Shown: positions 17,215-26,442, numbered from the stretch's first letter. The stretch: 41,628 nt of DNA from Saccharospirillaceae bacterium (GCA_007116635.1 SKIB01000010.1:1-41628), one strand, 5' to 3'. Numbers and translations are program-made. Notes: a model not told the origin generated them from the sequence alone.

Positions 17215-18531
17215 ATGCAACCAAGCACTAATCCCGGCTCAAACAAAGAAATCGCTGGCTGGGCATTGTACGACATTGCCAACCAAGCATACACCACGGT
17301 GGTAATTTCCTTTGTTTATTCAGCTTTTTTTGTCAGCTACATCGTGCCTGAGGGCAGCCCTTGGCGAAACAGCTATTGGTCTCTGGCCATCATCAGCTCT
17401 ACCCTATTGGCCATGCTACTTTCACCCTTGCTAGGTTTAAAAATCGATCAGGGTGCCAGCAAAAAACAAATGCTGCTCTGGTCCACTGCCATTTGTGCGC
17501 TCTTTACCTGTGGCCTGTATTTTGTTGCTCCTGGCCAAATTTGGTTTGGCGTCCTGCTGTTGATCATCACCAACACCAGTTGGATGCTAGGTGAATTCAT
17601 CATCTCGGCCTTTTTACCTGACATAGCCAATCGCAAAAACATGGGCGTGATTTCTGGTCTAGGATGGGGTCTGGGTTACATTGGTGGATTGATCAGCATG
17701 ATCATGGTCAGCGTCATCATCATTAATGCCGATCCCATCAGCGAGCAAGCCCGCTATATCAGTCAGCATCAATGGGCCATGGTGGCTATTTCCATCTACT
17801 TTGTTGCCTTTGCCATTCCCACCTTTCTTTGGCTTAAAGACCGTCGAGTCAGCCCTAGCCAAGAAAGCCTGAGTGCCAGGTGGTACGACAGCCTCAACAT
17901 CCTACGCCTGCGCCAGCAACAGCCTGTGCTGCTGCAGTTTTTCATCGCCTTTGTGTTCTACATGGCCGGGGTGCAAACGGTGATCAAGTTCATCGGCATC
18001 TTTACCGCCAGCGAGGTGGGCATGGCCGCAGGCGAACTGGTGCAGGTCTTTCTAGCCACCCAGCTCAGCGCCTTGGCCGGTGCCATTGGCTTTGGTTTTC
18101 TTGAACGACGTATCGGTGCCCGGGCCACCCTATACCTGACCATTGGGGTTTGGGTCACGGCCATTCTTGGCATGCACCAATTGGCCAATTTGGCTCATTG
18201 GACAGGGCAAAGCCTGGTGACCGTCTTTCTACTGGTGGCCTTGTTGGCTGGCACTGGCATTGGCGCCATTCAAAGCTCCAGCCGATCCTTGGTTGGCCAA
18301 CTGACCCCCAAGCATTATTCAGGCACTGCCTTTGGCTACTGGGCGGTGTTCATGCGCTTGGCCACCCTACTGGGCGCCAGTTTCGGTTTAGCGGCTGACT
18401 TAATAGGGCTGAGGCCAGCCCTATTGCTGGTGATTACCTTCTTCATTATCGGCGCTTTGCTACTGTCCATGGTTCCCTTAGGGCGAACCATTAAGGCCCT
18501 GCAACTGCAGGATCAACAAGATGCAAGCTAG
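17215..18531 (+). CDS. MFS transporter, UMF1 (Atg22-like) family
   Basis: Inner-membrane carrier of the major facilitator superfamily. The 438 residues contain about 12 hydrophobic segments; the start EIAGWALYDIANQAYTTVV and the segment AFLPDIANRKNMGVISGLGW are hallmarks of the UMF1 group related to yeast Atg22, a vacuolar amino-acid effluxer. The bacterial substrate is unknown. The ATG at 17215 is preferred to the TTG at 17176. Its last 41 bases overlap the end of the oppositely oriented acyltransferase gene. Confidence 0.9.
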   Translation: MQPSTNPGSNKEIAGWALYDIANQAYTTVVISFVYSAFFVSYIVPEGSPWRNSYWSLAIISSTLLAMLLSPLLGLKIDQGASKKQMLLWSTAICALFTCGLYFVAPGQIWFGVLLLIITNTSWMLGEFIISAFLPDIANRKNMGVISGLGWGLGYIGGLISMIMVSVIIINADPISEQARYISQHQWAMVAISIYFVAFAIPTFLWLKDRRVSPSQESLSARWYDSLNILRLRQQQPVLLQFFIAFVFYMAGVQTVIKFIGIFTASEVGMAAGELVQVFLATQLSALAGAIGFGFLERRIGARATLYLTIGVWVTAILGMHQLANLAHWTGQSLVTVFLLVALLAGTGIGAIQSSSRSLVGQLTPKHYSGTAFGYWAVFMRLATLLGASFGLAADLIGLRPALLLVITFFIIGALLLSMVPLGRTIKALQLQDQQDAS

Positions 18532-19531
18532 CCGCACCAAGATAGCGTCTGGCTTTGTTGGCCTTCATGGCTTTTAGGTCTACCACCACCAGCCCATCGA
18601 TGCAGTTGCCAAAGCTGGCGTCCAAATTAAAGTCAGCAAAGCCAACCCCACCAGGCAAGCACAGCTCGGTGTATTGCTTATAGAGTGTTGGAATGGCCAG
18701 TTGCTTGGCTGCTAACTGCTGCTTTAGCAGACTAAAGTCCTGCTGGTAATTGCCAGTCCAAGCATGGTGTCGCTTGAATTGCACCGGGCACCTTGCCCTT
18801 ACCACCGGCTCAGGCCATGAAAAGTGGTGACGGTAAAAACTCAGTAGCAAGTCTTTACTGCCCTTTGGCCAATAGCCTGGCAGGCTAACCGGGCCAAAGA
18901 GGTAGCGAACTTCGGGGCGGGCTTGCAGCCACAAGCCAATGCCCTGCCATAGGTAATCCAGCGACCTGCTGTGCCAATACTGAGCACAGATGAAACTTCT
19001 ACCCAACTCGGCACCGCTATTAACCAGTGCAGCCGCCGTGGGCAAATACTCAAACAGCTCTTGGCTGTACAGTTTTTTGTCTGCCAACAACTCACAACTG
19101 GTGGCACGAATGCGATAAGCAGCCACCAACTCTGACTTTTCCGGCTGCCAGAGCAACAGATGCTGATACTGCAGATCGTATTGGTCCAGATCATGGCTTT
19201 TACCTGTGCCTTCACCCACCAAACGGAAGTTGATTTCACGCAACCGACCCAGTTCCATCAGCATGGCGTCCAGCTCATGACTTTGATAACAGTAGACCTG
19301 CCATTGAGGCCCGGCCATGCCTAACAACTGGCCCTTAACCGCTAAGCAGGCCTGCAAATCGAGCTTGGGAATGGGATGGATGATGCGCTTTAAAGGCCGC
19401 AATTGAATGATCTTACCCTTGCGACTCCATTGCCAGTGCTGCTTAAAGCGGCCCTTAATGGGCTTAAAACGGCCTTTAATGGGCTTAAGCCAAGGGGTAA
19501 GGGTTTTCAGTGCTAATTGCTTTACATTCAT
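18491..19531 (-). CDS. OlsB-like N-acyltransferase (hemolysin-type GNAT fold)
   Basis: A 346-residue protein resembling the OlsB/hemolysin group of GNAT acyltransferases, which add 3-hydroxyacyl chains from acyl-ACP to an amino acid such as ornithine. Seen: LGRLREINFRLVGEGTG followed by DLDQYDLQYQHLLLW, the pattern of these enzymes at about 95-125, then AELGRSFI and PVSLPGYW later. It is longer than OlsB (about 270-300), with a C-terminal extension. No OlsA-type partner is adjacent, so ornithine-lipid synthesis is an inference. The N-terminus has a basic tandem repeat KPIKGRF. The ATG at 19531 is chosen because the upstream extension starts with TTG. Confidence 0.8.
   Translation of the reverse strand: MNVKQLALKTLTPWLKPIKGRFKPIKGRFKQHWQWSRKGKIIQLRPLKRIIHPIPKLDLQACLAVKGQLLGMAGPQWQVYCYQSHELDAMLMELGRLREINFRLVGEGTGKSHDLDQYDLQYQHLLLWQPEKSELVAAYRIRATSCELLADKKLYSQELFEYLPTAAALVNSGAELGRSFICAQYWHSRSLDYLWQGIGLWLQARPEVRYLFGPVSLPGYWPKGSKDLLLSFYRHHFSWPEPVVRARCPVQFKRHHAWTGNYQQDFSLLKQQLAAKQLAIPTLYKQYTELCLPGGVGFADFNLDASFGNCIDGLVVVDLKAMKANKARRYLGAASLHLVDPAVAGP
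19442..19483. repeat. Two-copy 21-bp tandem repeat inside the acyltransferase gene
   Basis: Units at 19442-19462 and 19463-19483 differ at two positions, followed by a partial third unit. In frame they encode two copies of the basic heptapeptide KPIKGRF near residue 20 of the acyltransferase. Copy number may vary between strains. Confidence 0.85.
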
Positions 19532-19637
19532 GCCGACAACCTTGGAGGCAGAACTTGCCTGCCTCAACTATGATTAAAAGATAGTCAACACAGGCTAATG
19601 ACTAAAGATGACGAATTGACGACAACAGGAGCCCGAG

Positions 19638-19964
19638 ATGAAACAGTTGACCCTGACCGAAGCCACCAACCTCCTGGATGAATTTGTCTATGCGCTGGAC
19701 AACGCCTACTGGCAGGCCAGCTGCATGGAACACAAGGATCGCATCTACAACTTAATTCGCTTGCTCACCGAAGAAGTGATTGAATTACACAAGGTTAGTG
19801 TGCAAGATGGCGGCTATCCTTATGAGCCAGCGGGTGAAGACTTTACCGAGCTGGATGCGCCCCTTAGCTGGTTGAAAAACAACCTAGACGAGGTGTGCAA
19901 GCGTTCAAGCACGCATCAGGAGGTGGCCGCGTTAATTAATCAAGTAAGTTGGCTGGTTAAATGA
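19638..19964 (+). CDS. Hypothetical protein (108 residues)
   Basis: I do not recognise this protein. It is small, acidic, mostly helical and soluble, with no signal or membrane segment; it has two Cys residues and a TEEVIELHK segment. A good ribosome-binding site (AGGAG) precedes the ATG. The stop overlaps the ATG of the asparaginase gene by four bases, which supports real translation and a coupled role. Codon use looks like that of its neighbours. Confidence 0.75.
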   Translation: MKQLTLTEATNLLDEFVYALDNAYWQASCMEHKDRIYNLIRLLTEEVIELHKVSVQDGGYPYEPAGEDFTELDAPLSWLKNNLDEVCKRSSTHQEVAALINQVSWLVK

Positions 19965-20860
19965 ATCCCATTAGAGTTATCTATGCCGGAGGAACCATCG
20001 GCATGGTCAAAACGCCAGACGGATGGGCACCTTCAGAAGACTACATTTCCGGTAAATTAGCCGCTTGGTTATCCGACCAATACCAGCTGATTTACCATTT
20101 GCCACTGATGGATTCCTCACAGTTGCAGCTCGAACACTGGCAATCCTTGCTGCGGATGCTTCGCACGGATTATCAACAATACCGAGCCACCATTCTCCTG
20201 TTTGGCACCGACACTCTGGCCTATTCCGCTGCCCTGATGCGTCTATTTCTGCCAAGGGACCACTCCTGGGTGCTGACTGGCTCTCAGCAGCCCTGGTCAG
20301 AACAGGGCTCAGACGCCGATGACAACATTGAACTTGCCATCAATGCCTGCCGCTATCCGGGCACCTGGATTGCTTTTGGCGGTAAAATTCTCAACGGCAT
20401 TAATTGTTTTAAGAGCGATTGCAATTCTCCTGCTGCTTTTCAAAGCAGGCGAGAGCCCGCGCAGATCCCCTTTGCCATCCACAAAGACCTCAATGAGGTA
20501 CGGTATCAGGTGCTGGTCTGCACTCCGGGGCAAGAATACGGCCTGCCCGCTCAAGGCATTGAGGCGGTCATCATTGAGGGCTATGGCATGGGCAACCTAC
20601 CCTTTAGTCCCAGCCTTCGCACTTACCTAGAAGCCCTGCCAGCGAATTGCCTACTGTTGATCAGCAGTCAATGCGCCTTTGGTATGGTTGATCTTGAGCA
20701 TTACGCCAGTAACCATGAGTTGGCTAATTACCGCCCCATCAGCACCAAGGGCGCAAGGCTCGAAGCCGTCATCGCTGGACTGTACGCCGCCTTTAGCCAC
20801 AGTTCAGATCCAAGCGAACGCCACCACTGGCTAAGCAACTACTTTGCCGGTTGGCACTGA
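19961..20860 (+). CDS. Asparaginase family protein, short form
   Basis: Probable cytoplasmic L-asparaginase (asparagine to aspartate and ammonia). The 299-residue protein has both catalytic motifs: AGGTIGM with Thr12, and GTDTLAYSA with Thr83-Asp84; Lys151 in CFKSDCNSPAAF aligns with the catalytic Lys of the family. There is no signal peptide. It is shorter than E. coli AnsA (about 338), and the usual His before GTDT is Phe here, so the substrate may differ. It is translationally coupled to the 108-residue unknown protein. Confidence 0.85.
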   Translation: MNPIRVIYAGGTIGMVKTPDGWAPSEDYISGKLAAWLSDQYQLIYHLPLMDSSQLQLEHWQSLLRMLRTDYQQYRATILLFGTDTLAYSAALMRLFLPRDHSWVLTGSQQPWSEQGSDADDNIELAINACRYPGTWIAFGGKILNGINCFKSDCNSPAAFQSRREPAQIPFAIHKDLNEVRYQVLVCTPGQEYGLPAQGIEAVIIEGYGMGNLPFSPSLRTYLEALPANCLLLISSQCAFGMVDLEHYASNHELANYRPISTKGARLEAVIAGLYAAFSHSSDPSERHHWLSNYFAGWH

Positions 20861-20878
20861 TTACCCCAATAGCACTGG

Positions 20879-23239
20879 ATGATGTACCCAAGCAACCTAC
20901 CCATAGACCAGCTGCACCCTGAGCTTGCCAAGCAGTGGCGGCAGCCTGGCATCGCCCTGATTAAGGCACCACCTGGCGCTGGCAAATCCAGCATGATTCC
21001 ACTCTGGTGCTTATCTTGGCTGGATCAGCCGGGGCAAATTTGGCTCATTCAGCCCAGACGGCTGGCCTGTAAAGCCCTAGCCGCTCGCTTGGCTAGGTTG
21101 TTAGGTGAGCCCCTTGGCCAGCAGGTAGGCTACCAGATTGGTTTGGAACAGCAGCAAAGCTCGGGCTGTCGTATTCTGGTCATGACCCTTGGTGTGCTGC
21201 TTAATAAATTGCAGCAAGACCCAAGCCTCAGTGCCTCGGCCTGCGTACTGCTGGACGAATTTCATGAGCGCCAATGGCAAGCGGATCTGTCGCTGGCGCT
21301 GTTGCATCAGCTTTGCCAACTACGGGATGATTTTCGCCTGTGGTTATTGTCGGCTACCCTTGATCTGGCGCCCTTAGCTCAAGCTCTGCAAGCACCCAGC
21401 TATGCCTGCCAAGGTAGGCAGTATCCTGTGAGTTTGCAATATCAAGCAGTGGCACAAACCCACTGGGCGGAGCTGGTGGCCGCACAACTGAGGTGCGGAC
21501 GGCGTGGGATTTTATTTTTCCTACCCGGCTGGCGTGAAATTCAGCGCTTGGATCAGGACTGCCAAGGGCTAAGGCAAGAATTTCCCGACCTCAGCATTCA
21601 ATGGCTGCACAGCAGCATCGACAAAGAGCAGCAACAACAGGTGCTGAGTTATCAGGCCGATCAGGGGCCAAGACTGGTGCTGAGCACCAACATCGCTGAA
21701 ACCAGCCTGACACTGGATGGCATTGATCTGGTAATGGATTCTGGCCTGGTCAATCAAGTGAGCCTTGACCCCAGCAGCGGCCTCAATCGGCGGCAACAAA
21801 TTCGCATCGCCAAGAGCAATGCCGATCAGCGCCAAGGACGAGCAGGCAGGACGCAAGCGGGGCATTGCATCCGCCTCTGGTCGTCCGAAGAGCGCTTGGC
21901 GCCCCAGCCCATGGCCGACATCCGACAAACCGATTTACGACCAGTGCGCCTGTTGCTGGCCGAGCTCAGAGAGCAACCTGAGCAACTGTTTTGGCTAGAC
22001 GAACTTTCAAGCCATGCCTGGCAAAAAGCCGAAAAACAACTGCAGCAACTCGAAGCCCTGCATCAGGGCAAAGTCACTCCCCTTGGTCAGGCCATGCTTG
22101 CTCTGGGCACGGATCTTTCCTTGGCCAGCATGCTGCTGCGCGCACCCAAGGCCGAAGTCCAGCAGGCGGCCAGTCTGGCGGCCTGGTTGCACCTGTGGCC
22201 AGAAAAACTGCCCGAAAGCCCGCCTAGCAAGCCCAGACTGCAAGAATTTTCATTACTGCTGACCCGTTTTTGCCAAGCTCGAAAGGCCAGTATGCATTTT
22301 GCATGGCCAGAGCAACCGGGCAACCTGCTGGCGTTGGCCATGCCCGAAAGGCTCAGTCTGCTTGACCAGCAGCCTGCCAAACTGGCCGCAGGCCCACAGG
22401 TACTCAATCCCAACCCTGGCTTAAGGGGTTGGCAACTGGCGATCAATAGCCAACTCAGCACTCAGGGGGTGCGAGTCTATCAATGGTTGGCCGTGGATGA
22501 AGACAGGGTCAGGCTGCTGGCGCATCTATGGCATCAGCGCTTCAGCCATGAATGGCAGCAACAACGGCTGCAATGCTGGCAACATCGGTGCTTCATGGCC
22601 ATTGAGCTGGACAAAAGGCCCGCCAAGGCCAAACTTGGCGACTGGCATCAGGCCCTAATCCAAAGGCTAGCGGGCAATGATTGGCAAAGCCTGTTAACCG
22701 AAAAGGCCCAGCAGTACCTGACTCGCTGGCACTGTTATCAGCAACTGTTCCCTGAGTGCCCAAGTCTGCAAGACTGGCAACAACAGCTCAAACAGCAACT
22801 TCCACTCTGGCTGCCGCAAGTCTGTGAGTTCAATCAGATCCCCTGGCTGGCGCTCTGGCAGGATTTTTTGGCCGACCAGCATCAGGCTTTGGAACGGAGC
22901 CTACCAACCCACCTGTCCCTTCCTATTGGCATGCAATTGGCCATTGATTACAGTAAGGTACCGGCTCTGGCTCAGGTTAAGCTGCAAGCCGCCTTTGGCT
23001 TGCAGCGCCTACCCGTGCTGGCCGAGGGTCGACTCACCCTGGCTCTGGAATTATTGGCGCCCAATGGCAGAGTATTGGCGCGCACATCAGACCTAGACCA
23101 TTTCTGGCAAGTACAGTACCCTTTAATCCGCAAAGAAAATCGTGCACGCTACAGCAAGCACCCTTGGCCAGAAGACCCATTCAGCCAACAAGCAACTCTT
23201 AAAACCAATGCCCAACTCAGGAACAATAGCCATGGCTAA
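20879..23239 (+). CDS. hrpB: ATP-dependent helicase HrpB
   Basis: DEAH-type RNA helicase of the HrpB family; its physiological RNA substrate in most bacteria is unclear. The 786-residue protein has Walker A APPGAGKSS at 30-38, motif II DEFHER near 124-129, motif III SAT, and the C-terminal motifs STNIAETSLTLDGI and QRQGRAGRTQAGHCIRLWS, followed by HA2-like and HrpB C-terminal regions ending with the family-typical HPWPEDP. Slightly shorter than E. coli HrpB (about 810-820). It overlaps dgkA by eight bases. Confidence 0.95.
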   Translation: MMYPSNLPIDQLHPELAKQWRQPGIALIKAPPGAGKSSMIPLWCLSWLDQPGQIWLIQPRRLACKALAARLARLLGEPLGQQVGYQIGLEQQQSSGCRILVMTLGVLLNKLQQDPSLSASACVLLDEFHERQWQADLSLALLHQLCQLRDDFRLWLLSATLDLAPLAQALQAPSYACQGRQYPVSLQYQAVAQTHWAELVAAQLRCGRRGILFFLPGWREIQRLDQDCQGLRQEFPDLSIQWLHSSIDKEQQQQVLSYQADQGPRLVLSTNIAETSLTLDGIDLVMDSGLVNQVSLDPSSGLNRRQQIRIAKSNADQRQGRAGRTQAGHCIRLWSSEERLAPQPMADIRQTDLRPVRLLLAELREQPEQLFWLDELSSHAWQKAEKQLQQLEALHQGKVTPLGQAMLALGTDLSLASMLLRAPKAEVQQAASLAAWLHLWPEKLPESPPSKPRLQEFSLLLTRFCQARKASMHFAWPEQPGNLLALAMPERLSLLDQQPAKLAAGPQVLNPNPGLRGWQLAINSQLSTQGVRVYQWLAVDEDRVRLLAHLWHQRFSHEWQQQRLQCWQHRCFMAIELDKRPAKAKLGDWHQALIQRLAGNDWQSLLTEKAQQYLTRWHCYQQLFPECPSLQDWQQQLKQQLPLWLPQVCEFNQIPWLALWQDFLADQHQALERSLPTHLSLPIGMQLAIDYSKVPALAQVKLQAAFGLQRLPVLAEGRLTLALELLAPNGRVLARTSDLDHFWQVQYPLIRKENRARYSKHPWPEDPFSQQATLKTNAQLRNNSHG

Positions 23240-23624
23240 GCCAGGAAATACCGGATTTCTACGAGTTAAAAAAGCCACTCTGTATTCCATCCAAGGCTTT
23301 CGTAGCGCTTACCAACACGAAGAAGCCTTTCGTCAAGAACTCTGGTTAGTACTCTGCGCAGTGGTGCTGGCCATGTTCATTGCCAATACCCTAATCCAGT
23401 TTTTACTGTTAACCCTCACCGGCTTGCTGGTGTTGGTGGTGGAGCTGCTCAATTCGGCCATTGAGGCCGTGGTCGATCGCATCAGTGATCAATGGCACGA
23501 ACTGGCAGGAAGAGCCAAAGACATGGGTTCGGCGGCGGTCTTTACCAGCCTGGTGATCATGGGCCTGACCTGGGCCATCATTATTTGGGAAACTCAGGTA
23601 CTGGCGAGGTTTACCAATGCCTAA
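23232..23624 (+). CDS. dgkA: Diacylglycerol kinase
   Basis: Integral membrane kinase that phosphorylates diacylglycerol, recycling the by-product of membrane-derived glucan and similar synthesis into phosphatidic acid. The 130 residues show the DgkA layout: amphipathic N-terminus with FRSAYQHEEAFRQE, three membrane helices, and the catalytic ELLNSAIEAVVDRISD segment followed by KDMGSAAV. The frame extends 30 codons upstream inside hrpB, but the ATG at 23232 gives the family size. Its end overlaps the RDD gene by eight bases. A possible OpgC is encoded 15 kb away. Confidence 0.93.
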   Translation: MAKPGNTGFLRVKKATLYSIQGFRSAYQHEEAFRQELWLVLCAVVLAMFIANTLIQFLLLTLTGLLVLVVELLNSAIEAVVDRISDQWHELAGRAKDMGSAAVFTSLVIMGLTWAIIIWETQVLARFTNA

Positions 23625-24135
23625 CATGGATTCGACCTCCCCTATCACCAACTCAACCCCACCGGCTAACAACCCAGGATCTACGGCCAAGCGGGCCGGC
23701 CTTGGCAGCCGCTTAATGGCCATTGTCTACGACAGCTTCATCTGCTTGGCACTGGTGTTGATCGCCGCCCTACTGATCGAAGGTCTAATGGTCGTTATAG
23801 GTGTGGCAGCCAATCCCAGTCAGGGCTTGCATGACAGCAATTACAGTCAGCACCCGCTCTATTTACTGAGCCTGGTACTGGTCATTTTTAGCTATTTTAT
23901 GGGCCTGTGGATGTGGCATGGGCAAACCGTGGGCATGCGCGCCTGGCGTTTACGCTTGGTTAACAGACAGGGCGGCAGACCCAGCATGGCTCAGTGCACT
24001 AAGCGTTTCTTGGCTGCCCTGCTCGCTTTTGCTTGCCTTGGCTTGGGCTACCTCTGGCAACTGTGGCAAAAGGACAGTCGTAGCTGGCCTGATCTGTTAT
24101 CGGACACCGATCTTAACCAAGAGGCCAAGGGCTAA
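23617..24135 (+). CDS. RDD family membrane protein
   Basis: Small inner-membrane protein of the RDD family with unknown role. The 172 residues have a polar, Pro/Thr-rich N-terminus, then GSRLMAIVYDSFIC (the Arg and first Asp of the family), hydrophobic segments at about 33-60, 84-104 and 130-150, and the central QTVGMRAWRLRLVNRQGG motif. In Pseudomonas an RDD gene lies beside lptG, as here. It is the last gene of the rightward hrpB-dgkA-RDD run. Confidence 0.88.
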   Translation: MPNMDSTSPITNSTPPANNPGSTAKRAGLGSRLMAIVYDSFICLALVLIAALLIEGLMVVIGVAANPSQGLHDSNYSQHPLYLLSLVLVIFSYFMGLWMWHGQTVGMRAWRLRLVNRQGGRPSMAQCTKRFLAALLAFACLGLGYLWQLWQKDSRSWPDLLSDTDLNQEAKG

Positions 24136-24242
24136 AACCCCTATTACACACCCCTGATCACCAGTACCAAGAACCAACTTAGCTTGGCCACTATTCAGCA
24201 CCTTGAGTCAACACCTATGGCTAAGGCATACTATCCACCTTC

Positions 24243-24273
24243 CAGTCATCCTGCGCGAAGTCGCGGGGTATCC
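24243..24273. repeat. Dispersed hairpin repeat, copy 1
   Basis: First of two near-identical copies of a palindromic sequence beginning CAGTCATCCTGCGCGAAG. The arms ATCCTGCG (24248-24255) and CGCGGGGT (24262-24269) pair over eight positions if two G-U pairs are allowed, with loop CGAAGT. Located between convergent genes. Confidence 0.7.
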
Positions 24274-24285
24274 GTTGCGCCAATT

Positions 24286-24314
24286 CAGTCATCCTGCGCG
24301 AAGTCGCAGGATCC
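24286..24314. repeat. Dispersed hairpin repeat, copy 2
   Basis: Second copy with a perfect eight-pair stem, ATCCTGCG (24291-24298) and CGCAGGAT (24305-24312), and the same CGAAGT loop. It lies 33 bases from the end of lptG, so it could serve as a 3'-end hairpin for the transcripts on either side. Confidence 0.75.
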
Positions 24315-24346
24315 AATACAATGCAGCTTGATTGTATCCTAGCCTA

Positions 24347-25390
24347 CTAGCTCACCTTGCGCGTTAGGTGCAGGGCAATGGCCAGACTGATGAACAAGGG
24401 AATGGCAGTCACCACAGGAATGGGCCAGCTAACCACCTGAGATAAGGGCGCCAACAAGTCTTGCAATAACTGCAACAAAATCCCGGCCACCAGACCAATG
24501 AAAATCCTGCTGCTCATGGCCATGCTGCGGTTAGAACCAAAGACGAAGGTCGCACCAGCAAACATCATCATCACCGCTAACAAAGGCATGTAAATGCGCT
24601 GCCAAAAACTGAAAGCCAAGGCATCGGCTGCCAAGCGTTGTTGCTGCATGTACTGTAAAAAGCGAAGATTTTGCGTCAGGGTCAAAGACCTTGGATCCAT
24701 GACTCTGGCGGTCATCAACTCGGCATCGGCCTTGAAGGGCAAGTGCCATTGGGCATGACTGTGCTCCCTGAACGGCCGCTCACTAAAGCGCCGCTCCCTT
24801 ACCTGTTTAAGCAACCAGCCATCGGCCACGGCTTCAGCGGACTGAGCATGAAAAATACCCTCCAACTGCGTGAAGTCAGCATTGAGTTGGTAAAGCATTA
24901 CCGACTGCAATTCCTCACGCTCAATACGCTCGGCATGCAGCAACCAATTCTGCTCGCGATGCCAACCGCCAATTTGCCGTTCCTGGCGTAAGGCTGCCTT
25001 GGTTATATTGGCCTGCTGCAACAGCTTAGGGGCCCAAAATTCACCCAGTGTAAAAAGCAAAGCATAAACCAAAAGCAGTGGCGTCATGGCCATGGCAATG
25101 ATACGGGCCACGGAAATGCCAGAAGCTCGCAAAACCGTTAGCTCACTGGACGAAGCAAGACTTCCTAGGCCAACCAAAATACTGAGCAGCAAAATGCTTG
25201 GGCCAAACTGCGAAATTCGCGCTGGTGTACTGTGCAACAAAAACTCAAAAGCCTGCAGCGCCTGATAATCGTGACGTGTTTGATAAGTCAGCTCATTCAA
25301 TCCTGAGAGAATGAACTCCAATAACACAAAACCGCTGAGTACCATTACAAATGACAATAGCACTCTAGTAAACAAATAACGAAAAATCAT
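24347..25390 (-). CDS. lptG: LPS export ABC transporter permease LptG
   Basis: Inner-membrane permease that, with LptF and the ATPase LptB, extracts LPS and passes it to the LptC-LptA bridge. The 347 residues show the YjgP/YjgQ layout: helices at about 10-35, 60-80 and 95-118, a periplasmic jellyroll domain in the middle, and three C-terminal helices. The segment SSSELTVLRASGISVARI is typical. The start ATG overlaps the stop of lptF by four bases. Confidence 0.93.
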   Translation of the reverse strand: MIFRYLFTRVLLSFVMVLSGFVLLEFILSGLNELTYQTRHDYQALQAFEFLLHSTPARISQFGPSILLLSILVGLGSLASSSELTVLRASGISVARIIAMAMTPLLLVYALLFTLGEFWAPKLLQQANITKAALRQERQIGGWHREQNWLLHAERIEREELQSVMLYQLNADFTQLEGIFHAQSAEAVADGWLLKQVRERRFSERPFREHSHAQWHLPFKADAELMTARVMDPRSLTLTQNLRFLQYMQQQRLAADALAFSFWQRIYMPLLAVMMMFAGATFVFGSNRSMAMSSRIFIGLVAGILLQLLQDLLAPLSQVVSWPIPVVTAIPLFISLAIALHLTRKVS

Positions 25391-26442
25391 GCAGCCTTCC
25401 TAAACTTTGCCAGCCAATTTGGCGCCTGCCAAATCAGCACACTTAGCACAAGGAAACCTAGGTGCACCCATAGCATTCCTGGCCAGATCGCCACCTCAGC
25501 ACGAAATACCGAACGTCGTAAGGAGTCTAAAAAGAGGACATAGACCACAAAAATCAAAATTGCAGGAATTAACTTAGCCTGCTTACCTGAACGAGCATTG
25601 GCATAGGCCAGAGGGAAAATCAACCAAGGTATTACTATGGCAATTAAGGGAAAACTTAAGCGACGATGCAGCTCGGCCTGATAGCGATGCTGGGACCAAT
25701 TTGCACGTATCAAGGATAGATCGTGGTAAGAAATGTGATCACGGGCCGTGGTTGTTGAAGGTAAAAGCGACAAGCTCAGCTGCTGAAAATGAGTCAGGGT
25801 GACCGCTGGAAAACTGCTCAGCTCCTGCAATTGCTGCCCATTTTGCAATAACATGCCAATGCCCTGCTCATACTCGGGTAACAGTTGCGCTGACTGCGCA
25901 ATCATGACTTGTTGCTCATCCAAAAGTACTAATTGAGCTAACTCACCTGTGGCATTGCTGTCGGCCAAATACAGGGTTTGCCCTTGCAGTTGCACAAACT
26001 GACCTGGCACCAAAGCATTACTGACTAAGGTTTGCTGCAAGCGATCAAATAGCTCGTTGCCCTGCTGCTTAACCCAAGGATTAATAAACAGCATCAGGCT
26101 CCAAATGACAAGCGCGGTAATTACACCTAAGGCCAGCAGTACCATTAACACCCGATTTTGTGCCAAACCGGTGGCCTGCATCACATGAATTTCATTCTGC
26201 AAATGCAAACGTGACACCACCAAAATGCCTGACAACATCAAAGCAGCAGGTAGAATGTCGATCAACAGTTCAGGAATGGAGAACAGCAACAGCAATAAAA
26301 CACCTTCAGCAGACTGTTGTTCTGCAATGGCTCGTGACAATAAACGAGTGGCCTGAGACCCAAGAAGCACCAGCAACAGGACGCCACTGATGCTCAGCAT
26401 GCTTTGCAGGAACTGCTGCATCAGATATCTGTAAAGAATCAT
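25387..26442 (-). CDS. lptF: LPS export ABC transporter permease LptF
   Basis: Partner permease of LptG in the LptB2FG complex. The 351 residues have six membrane helices split by a periplasmic domain; SRLHLQNEIHVMQATGLAQNR follows the second helix, and PLIAIVIPWLIFPLAYANAR marks the start of the C-terminal half. It is transcribed divergently from pepA, as in many gammaproteobacteria, and leads the lptFG operon. Confidence 0.93.
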   Translation of the reverse strand: MILYRYLMQQFLQSMLSISGVLLLVLLGSQATRLLSRAIAEQQSAEGVLLLLLFSIPELLIDILPAALMLSGILVVSRLHLQNEIHVMQATGLAQNRVLMVLLALGVITALVIWSLMLFINPWVKQQGNELFDRLQQTLVSNALVPGQFVQLQGQTLYLADSNATGELAQLVLLDEQQVMIAQSAQLLPEYEQGIGMLLQNGQQLQELSSFPAVTLTHFQQLSLSLLPSTTTARDHISYHDLSLIRANWSQHRYQAELHRRLSFPLIAIVIPWLIFPLAYANARSGKQAKLIPAILIFVVYVLFLDSLRRSVFRAEVAIWPGMLWVHLGFLVLSVLIWQAPNWLAKFRKAA

